Part shown: positions 35,635 to 49,000 of the stretch, in pieces
How the letters are laid out: each line of letters opens with the position of its first letter
Position numbering within the stretch: the first letter of the stretch is position 1
DNA from: Sympetrum striolatum
Lineage: Eukaryota > Arthropoda > Insecta > Odonata > Libellulidae
Assembly: GCA_947579665.1 (NCBI GenBank)
Contig: OX388348.1
Span: 4,960,001 to 5,024,000 of the forward strand
Length of the DNA: 64,000 bases
Direction of reading: 5' to 3'
Position numbers and translations under genes: made by a program
The notes under the pieces: model-generated
What the model was told of the DNA's origin: nothing
Databases searched by the model: none
What the model saw: only the letters and a program-made list of their open reading frames with translations

Positions 35635-37351
35635 ATGCGAGGATTCTAGATTCATCCAACTTCTTAGCATTTGCCTGAATATTGGAATTATTTGGAAACC
35701 TCAAGTTCTCTGTATTATAACTACCATCTTAAAATATTGCACGGAGATGCACATCTTAAAATATCTATCTGATCATCTTACTGATAACTACATCAATTTT
35801 GGGAAGATAATCAATTTCCAATTAAAATGATATTTTAAATAAAATGATGCAAATGCCTACTAAAACTTTTGTATAAAATTAAATTATTAATGGTTATGAC
35901 AAGGCAGTTACTACTAGTTCTATATATTGTTATTTCTTCAAATTTCCTTCAACATTATATTCTTACTTTATTTCATGTTGAAAAGGATGCTTATTGAAAG
36001 TTTTCCTTCTTTATTTTTAGTGTATTTCTTCTAAAATCTGTCCAATTTTCTCCTCTTGTTTGTTAATATTGATACAAAAAAATGTACTATATAAGGGTAT
36101 AAGTAAAAATAAATAAGTTCTCAGAGAAACTCATGACCACAAACAAGTATTTTGGTTAACATGCTTTTACTACCATCTTCAATTCTGAATGTATGTACTT
36201 TAATTTTCCTTCCTATTATACTAAATTAACAAGTATTGTAGTACCTGAACTTCTTCTTTTGATAAATTCCATCTTATCTTGCATAAAACCCTGATTCCTC
36301 CTTTCATGTTGCTGCTACAGATGAAATATTAAGATATCAGGTAAGAGAAAGGATCTAGTAAATACTGATGCGTTCCATATGTAATAATATATTTTTGTAT
36401 CTCAAATCAACTTATAAGATTTTAAAAAACGAAATGCTATACATGTGTATATTAAATACAATCATAGAAAATCTATTGATGCTGTAAAAACCATTCAAGC
36501 ATTAATTTACTGAAATCCTTCGTTAATTTTTAACATAATTATTGCCTTTATAAAATGATTTTCTCAGATAAGTTTCACCCTACATCAAGAAAAATTTCTT
36601 TATTTAACTGCGTTGAGGATGGTTTGTTCATACATATTTAATAATTGATCAAGCATAGTTTGTCATATAAACGCAAAATTAGAAATTACGCTCATCTCTC
36701 TGTAGTTGTGAGAAGTGATTTTTATTGACAGTGAAAACCATCGTCAATAAGAATTTAACGAACGATTTCCTTCTCCGAAACTTACAAAATTTAATGTAAA
36801 GAGAGGAAGATTTTTTTTTTAATGAAATATTTTTAAAAAGATTGCCGCACGGATAAAAGGCGCACATTAATAAAAACTACTCTGCAAGCGGAATCACTGC
36901 CTACGAAATTTCATGCCTTCCGAATTTTATCGGAATGTTTTCAGCAACTTCGCCAGCGGAAGATTTTATAGAGTGAATTCTTGCTGTTTCCCATCGTGCA
37001 GACGATTATTGGTGAAAAAATCAGCGGATTTTAAATTCTTTCCGCGTCATAAGAAAAGATTTGCTGATAAGTAATTTTCAGTAGCTTTCACAAAAGTATG
37101 TTGCATGTATGTTGTACCCCTATGTAAAGAGTGGACCAAAGATTTTTTGTTCACTTAGGTTGACTCTATTATAGGCAATATACTCAACTTTCTCGCGAAA
37201 AAAACTAACTAGAAGAATGAGATCCGAGAATTAAAAACCCATACATTACATCTTCTGCGGATTAGACTCTCCTTTTACAGCATGTCAATTAAGGTATTAT
37301 ATAAATTTAATTTCCACCAATGCATTAACAAGGCTGATAAAAGAAGTGCTC

Positions 37352-37385
37352 CTCCTTCTTCCATGGTAGTACTATGGAAGAAGGA
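37352..37385. other. 13-bp perfect inverted repeat
   Basis: CTCCTTCTTCCAT and ATGGAAGAAGGAG are separated by nine bases in the CpG-normal block. The right arm includes the ATG of a small open frame. Confidence 0.5.
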
Positions 37386-37586
37386 GCTCTAGCTCCTCTA
37401 GCTCACTCCATCTCCGATGACGCATTATTGACTGCCATCGAAACAAAATACTGCTCAAACGTACATCGATTAATTTCGTTTTCCACACTTTCAAAGGAGG
37501 AGGAGTTGATTAAACAGGCGTTCATATACACTATTCATTTTTTATGGCCCAAGATTAGTTCCTTTGCAGAGAATTATTACTATTAA
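37374..37586 (+). CDS. Small hypothetical reading frame in CpG-normal block
   Basis: The frame has 70 codons from an ATG in fair context (ACTATGG), beginning MEEGALAPLAHSISDDALLT. It overlaps the right arm of a hairpin. It lies in the CpG-normal block between the two gene bodies, where the first exon of the zinc-finger gene would be expected. No donor joins it in phase to the 45874 exon in a clear way, and no domain is recognised. Confidence 0.18.
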   Translation: MEEGALAPLAHSISDDALLTAIETKYCSNVHRLISFSTLSKEEELIKQAFIYTIHFLWPKISSFAENYYY

Positions 37587-40205
37587 TAAGAAAACGCATA
37601 CATTTTTGGTCAAGCGCGCTCATTGCAGCGATACAAGACTTCAAAATTTGATTTAAGAACTTACCGTAACATTGAGGTATTCGTTGTTACGAAATTAATT
37701 ATAGTTCTTTTATTCTTTAAATTACGATCGATACGCTGAAGCTGAGTTAAGCGCAACATATCCATTGACCGCTAGAAAAGCAGCAATCTTCCTCGTTTTA
37801 AAGATGCAGGTTGACTGGCTTTTAAAGTTAAAGAAATAATCATCTTCATTCGGTATGAGAGTAATTTATGAATTCCGTAAGTTTAGGAGTATTAATTTTC
37901 TTAAAAATTGTTCATATGGACAGCGTTGATAATTTAATTTTCTCGTAGAATTAGATCGTAATTAATATAACATAGGATATTGAAAACTTTCTGAGAACTA
38001 AGCTATGTAAATGTAAATATGATTTTGTGCAACCATATATGAAAGATCAGCATAAACTAAATGACATGTAGCATTATAATTATCTGAGGGTAGTTACTTT
38101 ACTACCAAATCTTAAATCGTTTAATTCCCTTTCAAAAATTAAAATAAAAGATCTGGTTGGCATCCCTGGAAAGTTGGGCATGTATGTTGATTTCCGTTGC
38201 CGATTGTTAGCTTGAGAAATAAGGTCAATAACTTCAGTTCAATAACTCAGCAAATCGTTAAGGTGAGTTATTATGCTCCTCTTTTGACTTAAAATTCCTT
38301 ACATGATCATTGAGAATGAAAAATAAAGATGTGGTATCCGCAAAAATCTTCCATCCTTAGCTGCTTGAGTGTTACGCTAAACTTCTTTTTGATAGGGTTG
38401 TGCACTGTTATGAAAAACGCTTTCTGAAGTAATGTTTCATATTAATGATACATTCTAAAATTATTATTTGAAACTTTCTGCGGTCGAATCATTATAAATT
38501 ATAATTATCAAATTGCATTCATTGTCACCGGGTTAAATTAACACAATTTTTGAAAAGATTTCGTTTCAAATTCACTACAATTTTCATAAGAGTTCTGTCA
38601 TTCTGCAAATATTTATGAATGTCATTACTTCTGAGGTTCTCCATTTAGAGGATTGAAGGATTTAGTGAATGATAGACATTTTCCGACAGTTATATTCTTT
38701 GCTCAATGTAAAATAATTTATTCAGTTAAAACACCGTGCATCATCTTAACAGGTAATGGAGATCTTGGTGCTGGAGATTAAAAGGGAATACCAACTAACG
38801 ACTTAAATTAAGAAGAAACGCGTGAGTAGCCCAATAAATGTATACTTATTGTCTAAGATTTTTTCGTAGGAATAATTTTATCTCGAGAAATCTTGACAGC
38901 TTTTCGATATTTTGCTCATGTGATACTTTGGAGAAGTAAAAAAAAACTTGCTGTCTCTTAAATTAATTTGTTTAACATTTATCAGCGTAAAATTTGAACT
39001 AAATGTATTATAAGGAACGTTGTTAGAGTTATCATGAGTTAAGTATCGCATCGTTATAGAAATTCGAGAGTAGATTTTTCCGGAGTAATATATTGCAATC
39101 AATAGGAATTGTCTCCGTGCAATACCCTCTTTCAAGTTTCTTTTATCTGCATTATGTATTTTCACTATTTAAGATCAGTGATTATGAAGTATTCGATTTT
39201 TCGTCGTAATTTTTTAACGCAGAAAAGTGCCACTTCCAACTTGTAAATTATCTTCGATTGTTCAGTAACCTTATATTAAAAAGTAATTCAGGATAATATT
39301 TCTTTTTGATAAAGATTAAACACTATTTGTTCCTTTATAACACCAATACTTAGGTTAATTAACCTTAACTTTTGTCCTCTAGCTCTATATTTGTATCTCA
39401 AAACTATTATTTATTATCTCTGATAATCATTTGGGCCTAATTTCGTATACTTGAATTTCTTCTGATGATTTTACTTTTACATTTACCTATCTTAAAATGG
39501 CTTCTGAGACTCTTGGCTCCCTGCTACTTCTGGGAAAATTAGTTTCTGTTACCGGATATCTAAGCCACTGTCATTTTGGTGTTAACTGAATCTATGATCT
39601 TAAAACCAGTGACCTTGTGTGAGGATTCATATGCTGGTGGTAGTTCTACTGAGAGAGCAAACTCATAGATGTAATTCACCAAGATTTAAATGGGTAAAAA
39701 AATACTATAGTCTGAACTATCTGAGTTGTAGAGGATATTGTTCAGTTTTAACTTAATTTGGAACTGATGGCAGTTTTGAAATTTTCCGTTTTGTCTTAAA
39801 TGAAAGAAAAAAATAATCTTATGGCTTCCTTAACGAATTTGCTAGTATATAAGAATAATCTAGATGGTTGATTGAATAAATTCAAAATTTGAACTTCTAC
39901 CCACAACAAAAGTTTAACAACTATGCCAATAGAAATTTTAGGATTTCCCCACTAAACCCCTTAAGCTCTTTTTATCTTCAGGAGATCTAAGCATTTGTTC
40001 TGTATTCTTCTAAAGTTGTTTATAGTTAATGGTGAATCATGATACACTTAATTGGTTTACAATAAATGTTTTGGGAGTTAAAGCTTATTATTTTCTTCAC
40101 TGTTCAAAGTTGTCACTCATTCTGATGTATAGCTGTGCATGATGATTTGATGAGGTAATCTCTTTATCTAGTTCTTATAAGCATAACTCACCATCACTAA
40201 TAAAG

Positions 40206-40318
40206 TTAACCTATTCAGTGTGGATGGCATCTTAAGAGGCCTTAAACTGTATTTAGCCTCTAGCCAACATCCACCACTACAGCTTGGCTTAAGAGGCTAT
40301 CCACACCGAATGGGTTAA
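40206..40318 (+). mobile_element. 113-bp piggyBac-like MITE with TTAA ends
   Basis: It starts TTAACCTATTCAGTGTGGAT and ends with the complement of TTAACCCATTCGGTGTGGAT. The 30-nt arms differ at only a few places and both carry CTTAAG. TTAA on both sides is the piggyBac target signature. It is far too short to code. Confidence 0.6.
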
Positions 40319-41843
40319 TATTTAATGAATTACTAATATTGGAGTTAAGAGGATTGTAGCCTTGTCTCAGTGTTGGAGCCATTACTCCAGCTTTAAAGAT
40401 TGCTGATAACTATAGATGGGATATTTGGGGACTGCCTCTCTTAAACTGCCCCCCTAACCCAGAGAGTATACCACATTTAATTACAAATCTTTGCTTGTAC
40501 AGATACTTGAATTTTTTATACAGTCACTTGAACTTTTGACATAAGAATGTTAGATAAGTTATTTCTAGCCTTTACTTTGGCTTGGCTTAAGAAACTGCTG
40601 CCATTTTGCCATTCATTTTCAGAAACCATTAAACTCTGGTATTCCATATATTAAAGTACTAACCTATAATATTCACATAATCAACTGAGGAGCATTGATT
40701 GGGTAGAAGTCCCTTGCATAAAAATAGATATGCACTTTTTTGCAAATAATTTTTATTTATGTGAGTGGTTTGTACAAATCATCGGAAATTAGGAGCTGCA
40801 CAGATATATAATATATTTTACTGTATATGCCGACGTATAAGTCTAAAATTTTGAGGTGAATTTCAGGTTTTAGCCTATGTTCAGTGAATAAGGCGACCCA
40901 GAAAATAAGGCAACACCACTTCCCCGGCTTTATTTTATGGGTAGAAAAGCTACGGTATCCATAAATGTATGATACCTTAAGGAATATTTGCTGGATAAGA
41001 TTAATTAGAATTGTTTCTTTCAGCTGCCATGTCAACTTCTGGCATCTGCTTAACTATTACTCAAGTTTCTTTCGTTAGTATCACTCAGGATACATAAATA
41101 AAACTGCGTTACAAAACAGAAACACAATGGTATTAAATATTTATTATAGAAATAATGGTAATATAGCGTGGAAATATCAAATCACGACATTGCTAAAACA
41201 ACTTCCATTAACTGCTAACGCTAAGTCGAATCATTACCATTATATAAACAAAAACAAACCATGATGTGCTTATTGATCTTTATTTTTAAAAAGAAAGCAT
41301 CGAAATATATACAAAATTTTTGTAAAATAAAAATACAAGTGACGAAATGAATATAATTTACGAAGAATTAAAAATTTGCCAAATTTATTTTATAGATATG
41401 AAAATGGTTTATTAATTAAACTCTTTTATTATGAAAACATGTCATAACATAACATACTTTCAGCCACAATTGAATTTCGCTATGAAATTTGTTTTGTATG
41501 ATATCTACATTAATTAGACTTGCCAATAATTAGTTTCAGTAAGAAATAATTGTGGTGAGTTGAGAGAGTTTGTGTGCATAAGTGTAAAGCAGGCAGTATC
41601 ACCTATTTACCCCTATATGGTAAAGGGGTCAATTTTATGTTTGTTGCATAAGTTGACCCCTGGTTTTTGAGAGATTTTTTTAGGCTTCAAAGGTCGAGAT
41701 ATACACTGGCATATTTGGTATATATTTTACATAAAAAATATATAATTATAATAAAAAGTGAAAAATAAACAATCGCATGAATATTGAAAAAGCAGTCTTC
41801 ATTGCTTTAAATTTTGATTTGCTCATTTGATTTTTTGGCTCTT

Positions 41844-41954
41844 TCATTCATTGCCACAAACTTCTTTCAATAAATTATAAATTTCTGTAATAGTTTTTTC
41901 AAGTTTCATGTGAAATTTCACAACAATTTGTTGCTCTATTGTTACACTTAACAT
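41844..41954 (-). pseudogene. Mariner-type transposase N-terminal (helix-turn-helix) fragment
   Basis: Thirty-six codons, beginning MLSVTIEQQIVVKFHMKLEK and ending KEVCGNE then stop, match the style of the N-terminal HTH region of mariner-type transposases (EQR-IKF-KLGK-T-E...LK--YG-E). The rest of the protein is absent and a stop follows directly. Identification is from the pattern only. Confidence 0.5.
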
Positions 41955-43739
41955 TTTTCTGGCAAAATAAAAAACAACTCTAATGCAAACGAAGGCTATA
42001 CTGATTTGTTTACAGAAGGGAGAGGCACTGCATTTGAAAGGAAAGGCTTCACGATAAACAACGGTCGGACTCTGGCAGTGGGCACATACGCACACTTTCT
42101 GTTGCAGTGTCAATCTCGTTATTTAATAGCCACACCTCGTATATCCTCTGAAATCTTTTTTCCTTTATAACCTATGTTTTTCTCTGTTAAAGATTGTAAC
42201 GAGATAAATTTATAATAACAGGTAAAAATAATGAAAATGTTGCATGGGGCATGAAAAAAATATAAAACGATAAAAAAACTGATATAAAGATAGAAAGTTG
42301 GGCACCAATATTAAAAAGAGCCAATTAATTAAAGTTATCACGAAATGCATGTACTCGGGGTCGCTTGGTTTCTGAAGGAAATAAAAATCATAATTTTTCT
42401 TCATTGAAATTAATCTATTCAAACAGGAAAATACACGACAAATAAACCTCAAAACTAATCAAAACCATACCCCTAAAATACATATTTTATTCAAGGAAAC
42501 ACCAACCGAACACAGATGAAGAAACAAAACATAAAACACCACCACCAATAAAACTTACACTGCACTATAATACCCTAACTCACAGAACACATATTAACAC
42601 ACACAAAACAAGATAATTGGGGGACGAATTCACGCAAAGGGGGGGAACACTAAAACACCACAGGATGTGGTCAGGGTTTTAGAGGTCCGTTCTGGTCAAG
42701 TGGTATCTCTTAACTGTCTTTCACACAAAGTCCAGAAGCGTGTCTTCCCTAGTGTTGGTTTCCCTCACCCAATCACCACGTTTTGTTCGAATTCTAAGGA
42801 CCAACGCTTTCCACATTCCCTTTCTGCAGATGGTCAGCACATGGCATAACCACCTGCATCCCGGAAATGCTCTGATTGTAGAAACAGGTGTTGCGCATCC
42901 CTGTCTCTACACGGTCCTTAGAAATCTCTACACAATATAATCTTTGCAAGATGATGATCATATTTTGAATCTGTGGTATCAAAATAAATGCTCTTCACAG
43001 AAAAATTGCATGAGGTTTCCTTTCATATCAAAGGATTTCATTGCTTACCTGTTATTTGTTGGTATTGGGATGTTTTAACATAATTATTTGATTAATGCCA
43101 TTAGGGTATTTGAAAGATAATTTTTATATGCGATTGAATGTAATATTAAGCATAATAGTTGAAACATTTTTATAATTGAGATTTAGTTGCAGAATAAGAT
43201 TTATTTCCCTATAACATTGAGTTACTGGGTAAGCCCTCATTAGGCATGCATATTGTAAGGCATCGATGAAAGCACTCTTTATAGCAGTGGATACCATGTT
43301 TTTAAATTCATTGATGGAATCATGCATCCATCAATCCATTTTTAAATTCATCGATGGATCCATCAAACTGCATTTTTATTCACTGACGAATCTATGATGT
43401 TTTCCCTCAATGCCCATCGCTTCCAGTGTGATACCCAATGAATTTCCAGTGGTTCTGATAAAAGTAGAAGGTCATGTAAATGTTTTTTTTTCCATTACCT
43501 CTTAAGAAGCTATTAAAAGGCAATTTACAATGGGAATATTTCCTATTTATAATGCAACAGTCGACAAACACAAACATCCATGTGCTATTTACGTTTGAAC
43601 AGTCTAAAGAATTATGGAGATGGAACAAGTTGTATACACAACAGTAACTATCTTGTTGAACAGCAGACAAACCAACAGGCTGTTCTTATATTCAACAAGA
43701 ATCGATAACCCGTTGAAGTAATCAGACTAATTTGATGTA

Positions 43740-44079
43740 CCGTATGTGACGGCATATAAGACGCACCTTTTTTCCTAAATTATGTCTCGAAAAATTTCCC
43801 TGCGTCTTATATGTGAAGGTTCAACCTCCACAGGTTAACTTTCAATACTGAAAGCTATTTTTAGCCCAGATGGTCCATACTACCTATTTCATAGTTGCAT
43901 TCAATGATTGTGTTAATATTTGGCTTTTATGAAACGTGACAACTAAATGAAACTACATTTTAAGTTATTGTGACACCGCGCTTTTGCACGGACTATTAAA
44001 ATCTTTTTTCCTTGTGAGTGGCCAACTTAATGAGGGTTCGTCTTATATGCTGGTGCGTCTTATATGCCGTCAAATATGG
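43740..44079 (+). mobile_element. TA-flanked MITE, copy A
   Basis: The element has 340 bp with inverted ends CCGTATGTGACGGCATATAA / complement CCATATTTGACGGCATATAA, flanked by TA (43738-43739, 44080-44081). The interior has no coding sequence. Copy B lies 3.8 kb away in opposite orientation. Confidence 0.7.
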
Positions 44080-44794
44080 TAATCCATTGCATTAAGTTTG
44101 ATTATTTACACGGTCATTGTTGTTGTGGTTGTCAATTGCTTGTTTAGTCAGTAATAATATTGAGATTTATGCCATTAAATCAAAGATTTGGAAGTCAAAT
44201 ATAAGTAATATAAAAACTTTAATTTTTAATTGCTTGGCCCATCAAGTATCGCCATACATTCTTTTGATCAATAATGTTATTCTTTGAATAACATTTTTCA
44301 TAAATTAAGGGATAATTAATGTCAAAGTTTGGATCGTCTAAAGTTCATTTGTAGCTATGCAAGACTCTCTTATGTTGTCCTGGAAGAGTGATGAATATAT
44401 TACTTACTTTGTATATTTAAAGAGTGGCATAAGCATATGTATTATACTATTATTATGAATATTTGAAACTAAAGGGAATTGAAGTTTTATTTCTTCTTGT
44501 AATATTATTATTTAAGTGAGATGCATTATTATCATTAAAATGGCTGTAGGAATTTGGGTGTACTGTTTTATCTATTTGTAGATCGAGTATCTCTTTTGAA
44601 ATTATGTTTAAAGTAGTTCAATCGATTGTATTTTGTCCATAATTTAATAATTTCCATGTTAAAATGAATCAAATGAGACTATTACTTTCAAATTTAGAAA
44701 CCTATGTATTCTCTAGAAATATAGCTAATCAATAGCTTGTTAATAAAAAATCAAAGATGAAATGAATTTTTACCAAATTAAAAATTTTATTTAG

Positions 44795-44932
44795 GAAAAT
44801 AATAATCTTCATGTTGAGAAGAACTGAAGTTGAATCAAGTTGGCAAGTGCTTGGAGGGGTGGTAGAGCAATGTTTGAGCACAGTGGTCTCCAAGGACCAC
44901 CACCGAGAATGTATGCAGAAGATGGAAATAAA
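44795..44932 (+). CDS. Candidate exon of unknown gene or isoform
   Basis: Between acceptor TTTTATTTAG and donor AAATAAA|GTAAGC the plus strand is open for 45 codons with unusually high GC for this region. The peptide includes MLRRTEVESSWQVLGGVVEQ and CMQKMEIK. It leaves in phase 2, which does not fit the phase-0 exon at 45874, so it cannot be joined to it directly. It could be an alternative first exon through another exon, or non-coding. Confidence 0.22.
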
Positions 44933-45873
44933 GTAAGCCATCATTGTTATTGCATTGTCATCGGTTCTGACACCTTTAGCTCAGAATGTAGTAATAATAC
45001 AGAGATTTGTATTATGTGAGACATCTCCATGTTAACTTCAATTTGACCTTTTCAATCATGACTGACAGGAAGCTGATTATGAATCTTAGCAGGTTTTCAA
45101 AATAATCAAGACATATAGTCTATACAATTAGTATAGTATGTACAATTTTGAGGCATTGTGGACAGGTCAAAAAGTTCCTAAACCAATGACCATAAAATCT
45201 AAAAATTTATATATTTAAGGACTTAAGTCAATACATCTGACTGGACAAGAAATTTGGGAAAATGGTCGAAAGAGGGTCAGTTGTTTAAGCTTGATACATT
45301 TCATCCTTCCTTTCCTGACGACTTTCCCCATTTGATGTAATGAAATAATCTGATTAGAAAGAATTTTGGGAATGAGCAAGGTTTGCCAATACCTCTTTTA
45401 CAGAACCAAATGTTTAGTTGAGGAGGAAATGTTCAGGTGCCTTTCTTGGAATATTACTGCCATTCATGCTTCTTAAAGATAGCGGAAATTGGTGTCATGG
45501 AAATTATTATTATTATTTTGTTAATTGTAAAATAAGTCCAGTTTGGGGAAGTAAATTTTTGAAATGATTTTCAATGTTTGTAATATTTTACTCAATTTAG
45601 TAACTTTGGTATGAGCGAGTGAATGTTTTGAAACTTCAGCTATTTTGTTCAATGGGATAATTCAGAATTTTACATGGTCATGGTAGGTTTAAAATTAAAA
45701 TAAATAATCTTTTTGCTTTGTCCTTCTCATATTTCTATATAGTAAATTTCATAGTCAAAGATTTGGTCAGGAAATTAAGTTTTGATGTCAATTTTTATAG
45801 CCACCCATGGTTTAGTTGATAAGTTTTATTCTGTCATGTTTTATTAACATGCATTTATATGCACAATTTTTAG

Positions 45874-46050
45874 GTGTTTGGGTTTCAACCGAAGCAACAG
45901 AAGGATGTGGATGAAAAGTACAAGGTTGAAATGGGTGTTGTGGGTGGGGCTGCGAAGGAGTTCCCTTTCTGCTACAACATGAACATGCTTCAGAAAGGTG
46001 TGGGGGCCATCAGTGGAGGCACTGGGGAAGACTCAAAGCCACCGCAACAT
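45874..46050 (+). CDS. Zinc-finger gene exon: VFGFQPKQQ... leader region
   Basis: This exon has 177 nt, phase 0 in and out. The acceptor is CAATTTTTAG and the donor is CAT|GTATGC. It encodes 59 residues, beginning VFGFQPKQQKDVDEKYKVEM and ending in a Gly/Ser/Asp/Pro-rich tail. GC content is much higher than in the flanks. No ATG start is convincing here, so an upstream exon is expected. Confidence 0.6.
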
Positions 46051-49000
46051 GTATGCCTGACCATGTACTTCTTAAAATCTTGAGAGGTCACTGTATCTTT
46101 TATTATAATTGCAGTTTGTTTCCTACCCCTAATGTTTCCAAGGAACTGAATTAGCAGAATATATCAATGAAAAGAGGTAAAGTAGAATATATGAATGTGT
46201 ACAATACCAATTTAATTTGCTGCAAATTGGTAGAAGAATCTTTTTAGCGCAATGTAATTGGCAACATGGAAGGGTCTGTATCTATACAGTGGCCACCAAT
46301 CTTGTTGCATTATGAATGTTACCTTCAGCACATACAGTATGTGTGCAGACATGTACGATCTAAGTCATTAGCTCAAATCCTTCTAGATGTCTGGCTTCAT
46401 TGGTCTGACTTTCACAAGACAAATATTAGTAGTTTGTTTGTGGCCATTATATTCTAAATAAATGTTTGTTTTCTATTTTGGTCATTATCTTGAAGTCTAA
46501 AAGTTGAACTGTGATAACTTTGATATAGTATCATACAAGGATTAATTTTTTACTCATCTAATTTCTGGTAGATAATGTGCAAAATTTAAGATAAGGAGGA
46601 TGATGGGAAATAATTTAAGATGACTTCTGAAATGTATTATTACAGATTCAAGTTTTACCTCTGTATTCTGAAATACTTGAAAGATTTAGATGTTAGGCTT
46701 TAAGAAACATAAATCTCAAGTAATATTAGGCTTTCATTAAAAAAATATAAAGTAATTCTTCTCATTCATTTATATTACTTATCAAATATTTATCCTATCG
46801 TTGTTACATCTTTTGCTCACTGCTTGAACTTAGTGTTTGGGGATGTTATAGTTGTCATTTTTGAAAAATTACTACATTTTGAAAAATGTCATTATTATAT
46901 TCTGCCTCTGCTTTATTATGATAACTCTATTGTCATTTTTTCTAAATATTTTATCTTTTCAAAATTAATCCATTTTTCAGAAAATGACAATTTATCTTAT
47001 GTAATTTATTTTCAATGAATTTATATCCTGAGTAGTCAGTAGTTGAATGAAAGTTCACTCGCTAGACCTTGAAATTTTTTCTTTATAGTCAAAGGAACCC
47101 ATAAAATTGTTTTTACTTTCTCCATATACGTAGTATAGAGAAAGTATTGTTTTTATGAAAAAAATCGACTTCGAGATTTCAACAGAAATACATGTTTTGT
47201 GGTCCCTAGAATATGTTTTGACATTTATTATATTATAAATTATTATATATTTATTATATTATATTATTTATAAAAGTTTATAAAATGTTATTTACTATAA
47301 TTTTTGCATGAAACATATTTTTGTATAACTGATTGTTTAGGAGTTATTCATGAAATACTGATTAACCGGATGTTGCTGATTATGTACTTTGTGGGTGCTC
47401 TGGGAGCTGTGGGCCAAATGCCAATTTCATTGTTTTTTATCGAACATGTCCCGAAAAACATTATTTATAATGTTTGTGACGGTAAAGATAATATGATATA
47501 AATTAATCACTCATCTTCCAAGTTTAGATTGAATATAGAGTTGGAAAATACTGTCGTAGATAAATATTTACATCTTATATATATATGTAGAAAGTCATGT
47601 GCTGACCACATCAGATTTTTTTTCCTATTGGAATATATTATTTTCTTTGATTTACTTTGATTATCGATGCATTATTTGACCTCTTGTTAGAATAACTTTG
47701 ATGTTAAAATTTTGAAGTAATTGTGAAAATGTGTTTCTTAGATTTTGTTGCTCATTTTGAGTGTATGTAAAATGTATGACTTATTAAGGTAGAATTTGAG
47801 GGAGTTACGAAAGTTATCAGTGACACAGACGCAATTTTACTCTTATAGCTTACCGTATTTGACGGCATCTAAGACGCACCCTCATTAAGTTGGCCACTCA
47901 CAAGGAAAAAAAGTTTTAATAGTCTGTGCGAAAGCGCAGTACCACAATAACTTAAAAATGTAGTTTCTTTTAGTTGTCACGTTTCGTAAAAGCCAAATAT
48001 TAACACAATCATTGAATGCAATTATGAAATAGTTAGTATAGACCATGTGGGCTAAAATATCATTCAGTATTGAAAGTTAACCTGTGGAGGTCGAACCTTC
48101 GCATTTAAGACGCAGGGAAATTTTTCGAGACATAATTTAGGAAAAAAGGTGCATCTTATGTGTCGTCAAATATGGTACATCAAGGATTTTCAATTTTTGG
48201 TATAATTCAGGTTGGCTTTTATAGCTGCTCCAGGGCTGAAAAAGTCATTCAAAAGTAATATTTTTAAATGCAAATTTTGGGTATAATTAGTACTGTCAAC
48301 ATGTGGTTTATTAAATGAAATTTTATTGACTCTAAAGTTTTAATTTTGTTAAAATAGATCATGGAAGGAATTATGTGGGTCGCTGTGTTTCTAATAAATT
48401 CAATTATGAAAGACTAGTCAGAAGAAAGGTTTTGTTCCTTGCTTCTTGTTAACATAAAATTGAGCATAACGACTGTAATATTTTGTACTCAAATGAATCA
48501 TGTTCTTTCAATATTCTTATAGAGAAATATTGTGCTTCTTTAATATGTAAACTCCTGGAAAATTTGATCTGCCAATCGTTTTGAGGAAATTTATTTCTGA
48601 ATTTTTATCTTTTGCTCTTAAAATTGTTCAAAATCAGATCATTATTCTTGGTTTTAAGGTGTATTGAAATGGTGAAAGCCTAAAATACCTCTATGATTAG
48701 CTTAAGAATGATTCCACATTAGCTTTTACCAAGAAAACACCAAAATAAACTATGGGATAACTCAATAACAGAAACAATTGAATTACCTGGAGTTTTCTCA
48801 GAATTGTTGCTACCACAGTGGTACTCCATTGCTAAGGAAAACTTAAGGAGTTTCTAGTTAACTAGTTCTCCCTGAATATTGATTTTATTCTTCAATGCTG
48901 CATTTCATCTAAGGTCAATTTGCTTTCAAGGTACAGCAGCAACCGCAATCCGTAGTTCAGCAACAGCCTCCTCCACAGCAACAACAACCTCAGCAATGTT

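Larger units (their letters stand above)
35170..45870. other. Region between the two coding units
   Basis: CpG is scarce up to about 36.6 kb, ordinary at 36.7-39.2 kb, then scarce again. It contains the 37.35-kb hairpin, the piggyBac-like MITE, the mariner N-terminal relic, a C-rich/A-rich low-complexity patch (42.48-42.66 kb), MITE copy A and the candidate exon at 44.8 kb. The upstream exon(s) of the zinc-finger gene are probably here but I could not identify them. Confidence 0.35.

Noticed and set aside
45874..46050. Joining the secreted-protein exons (28.5-31.8 kb) directly to the zinc-finger exons as one gene
   Set aside because: The phases allow it, but the first part encodes a signal peptide and has its own terminal exon, stop and polyadenylation signal at 34.9-35.2 kb. 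A secreted C2H2 factor is unlikely.
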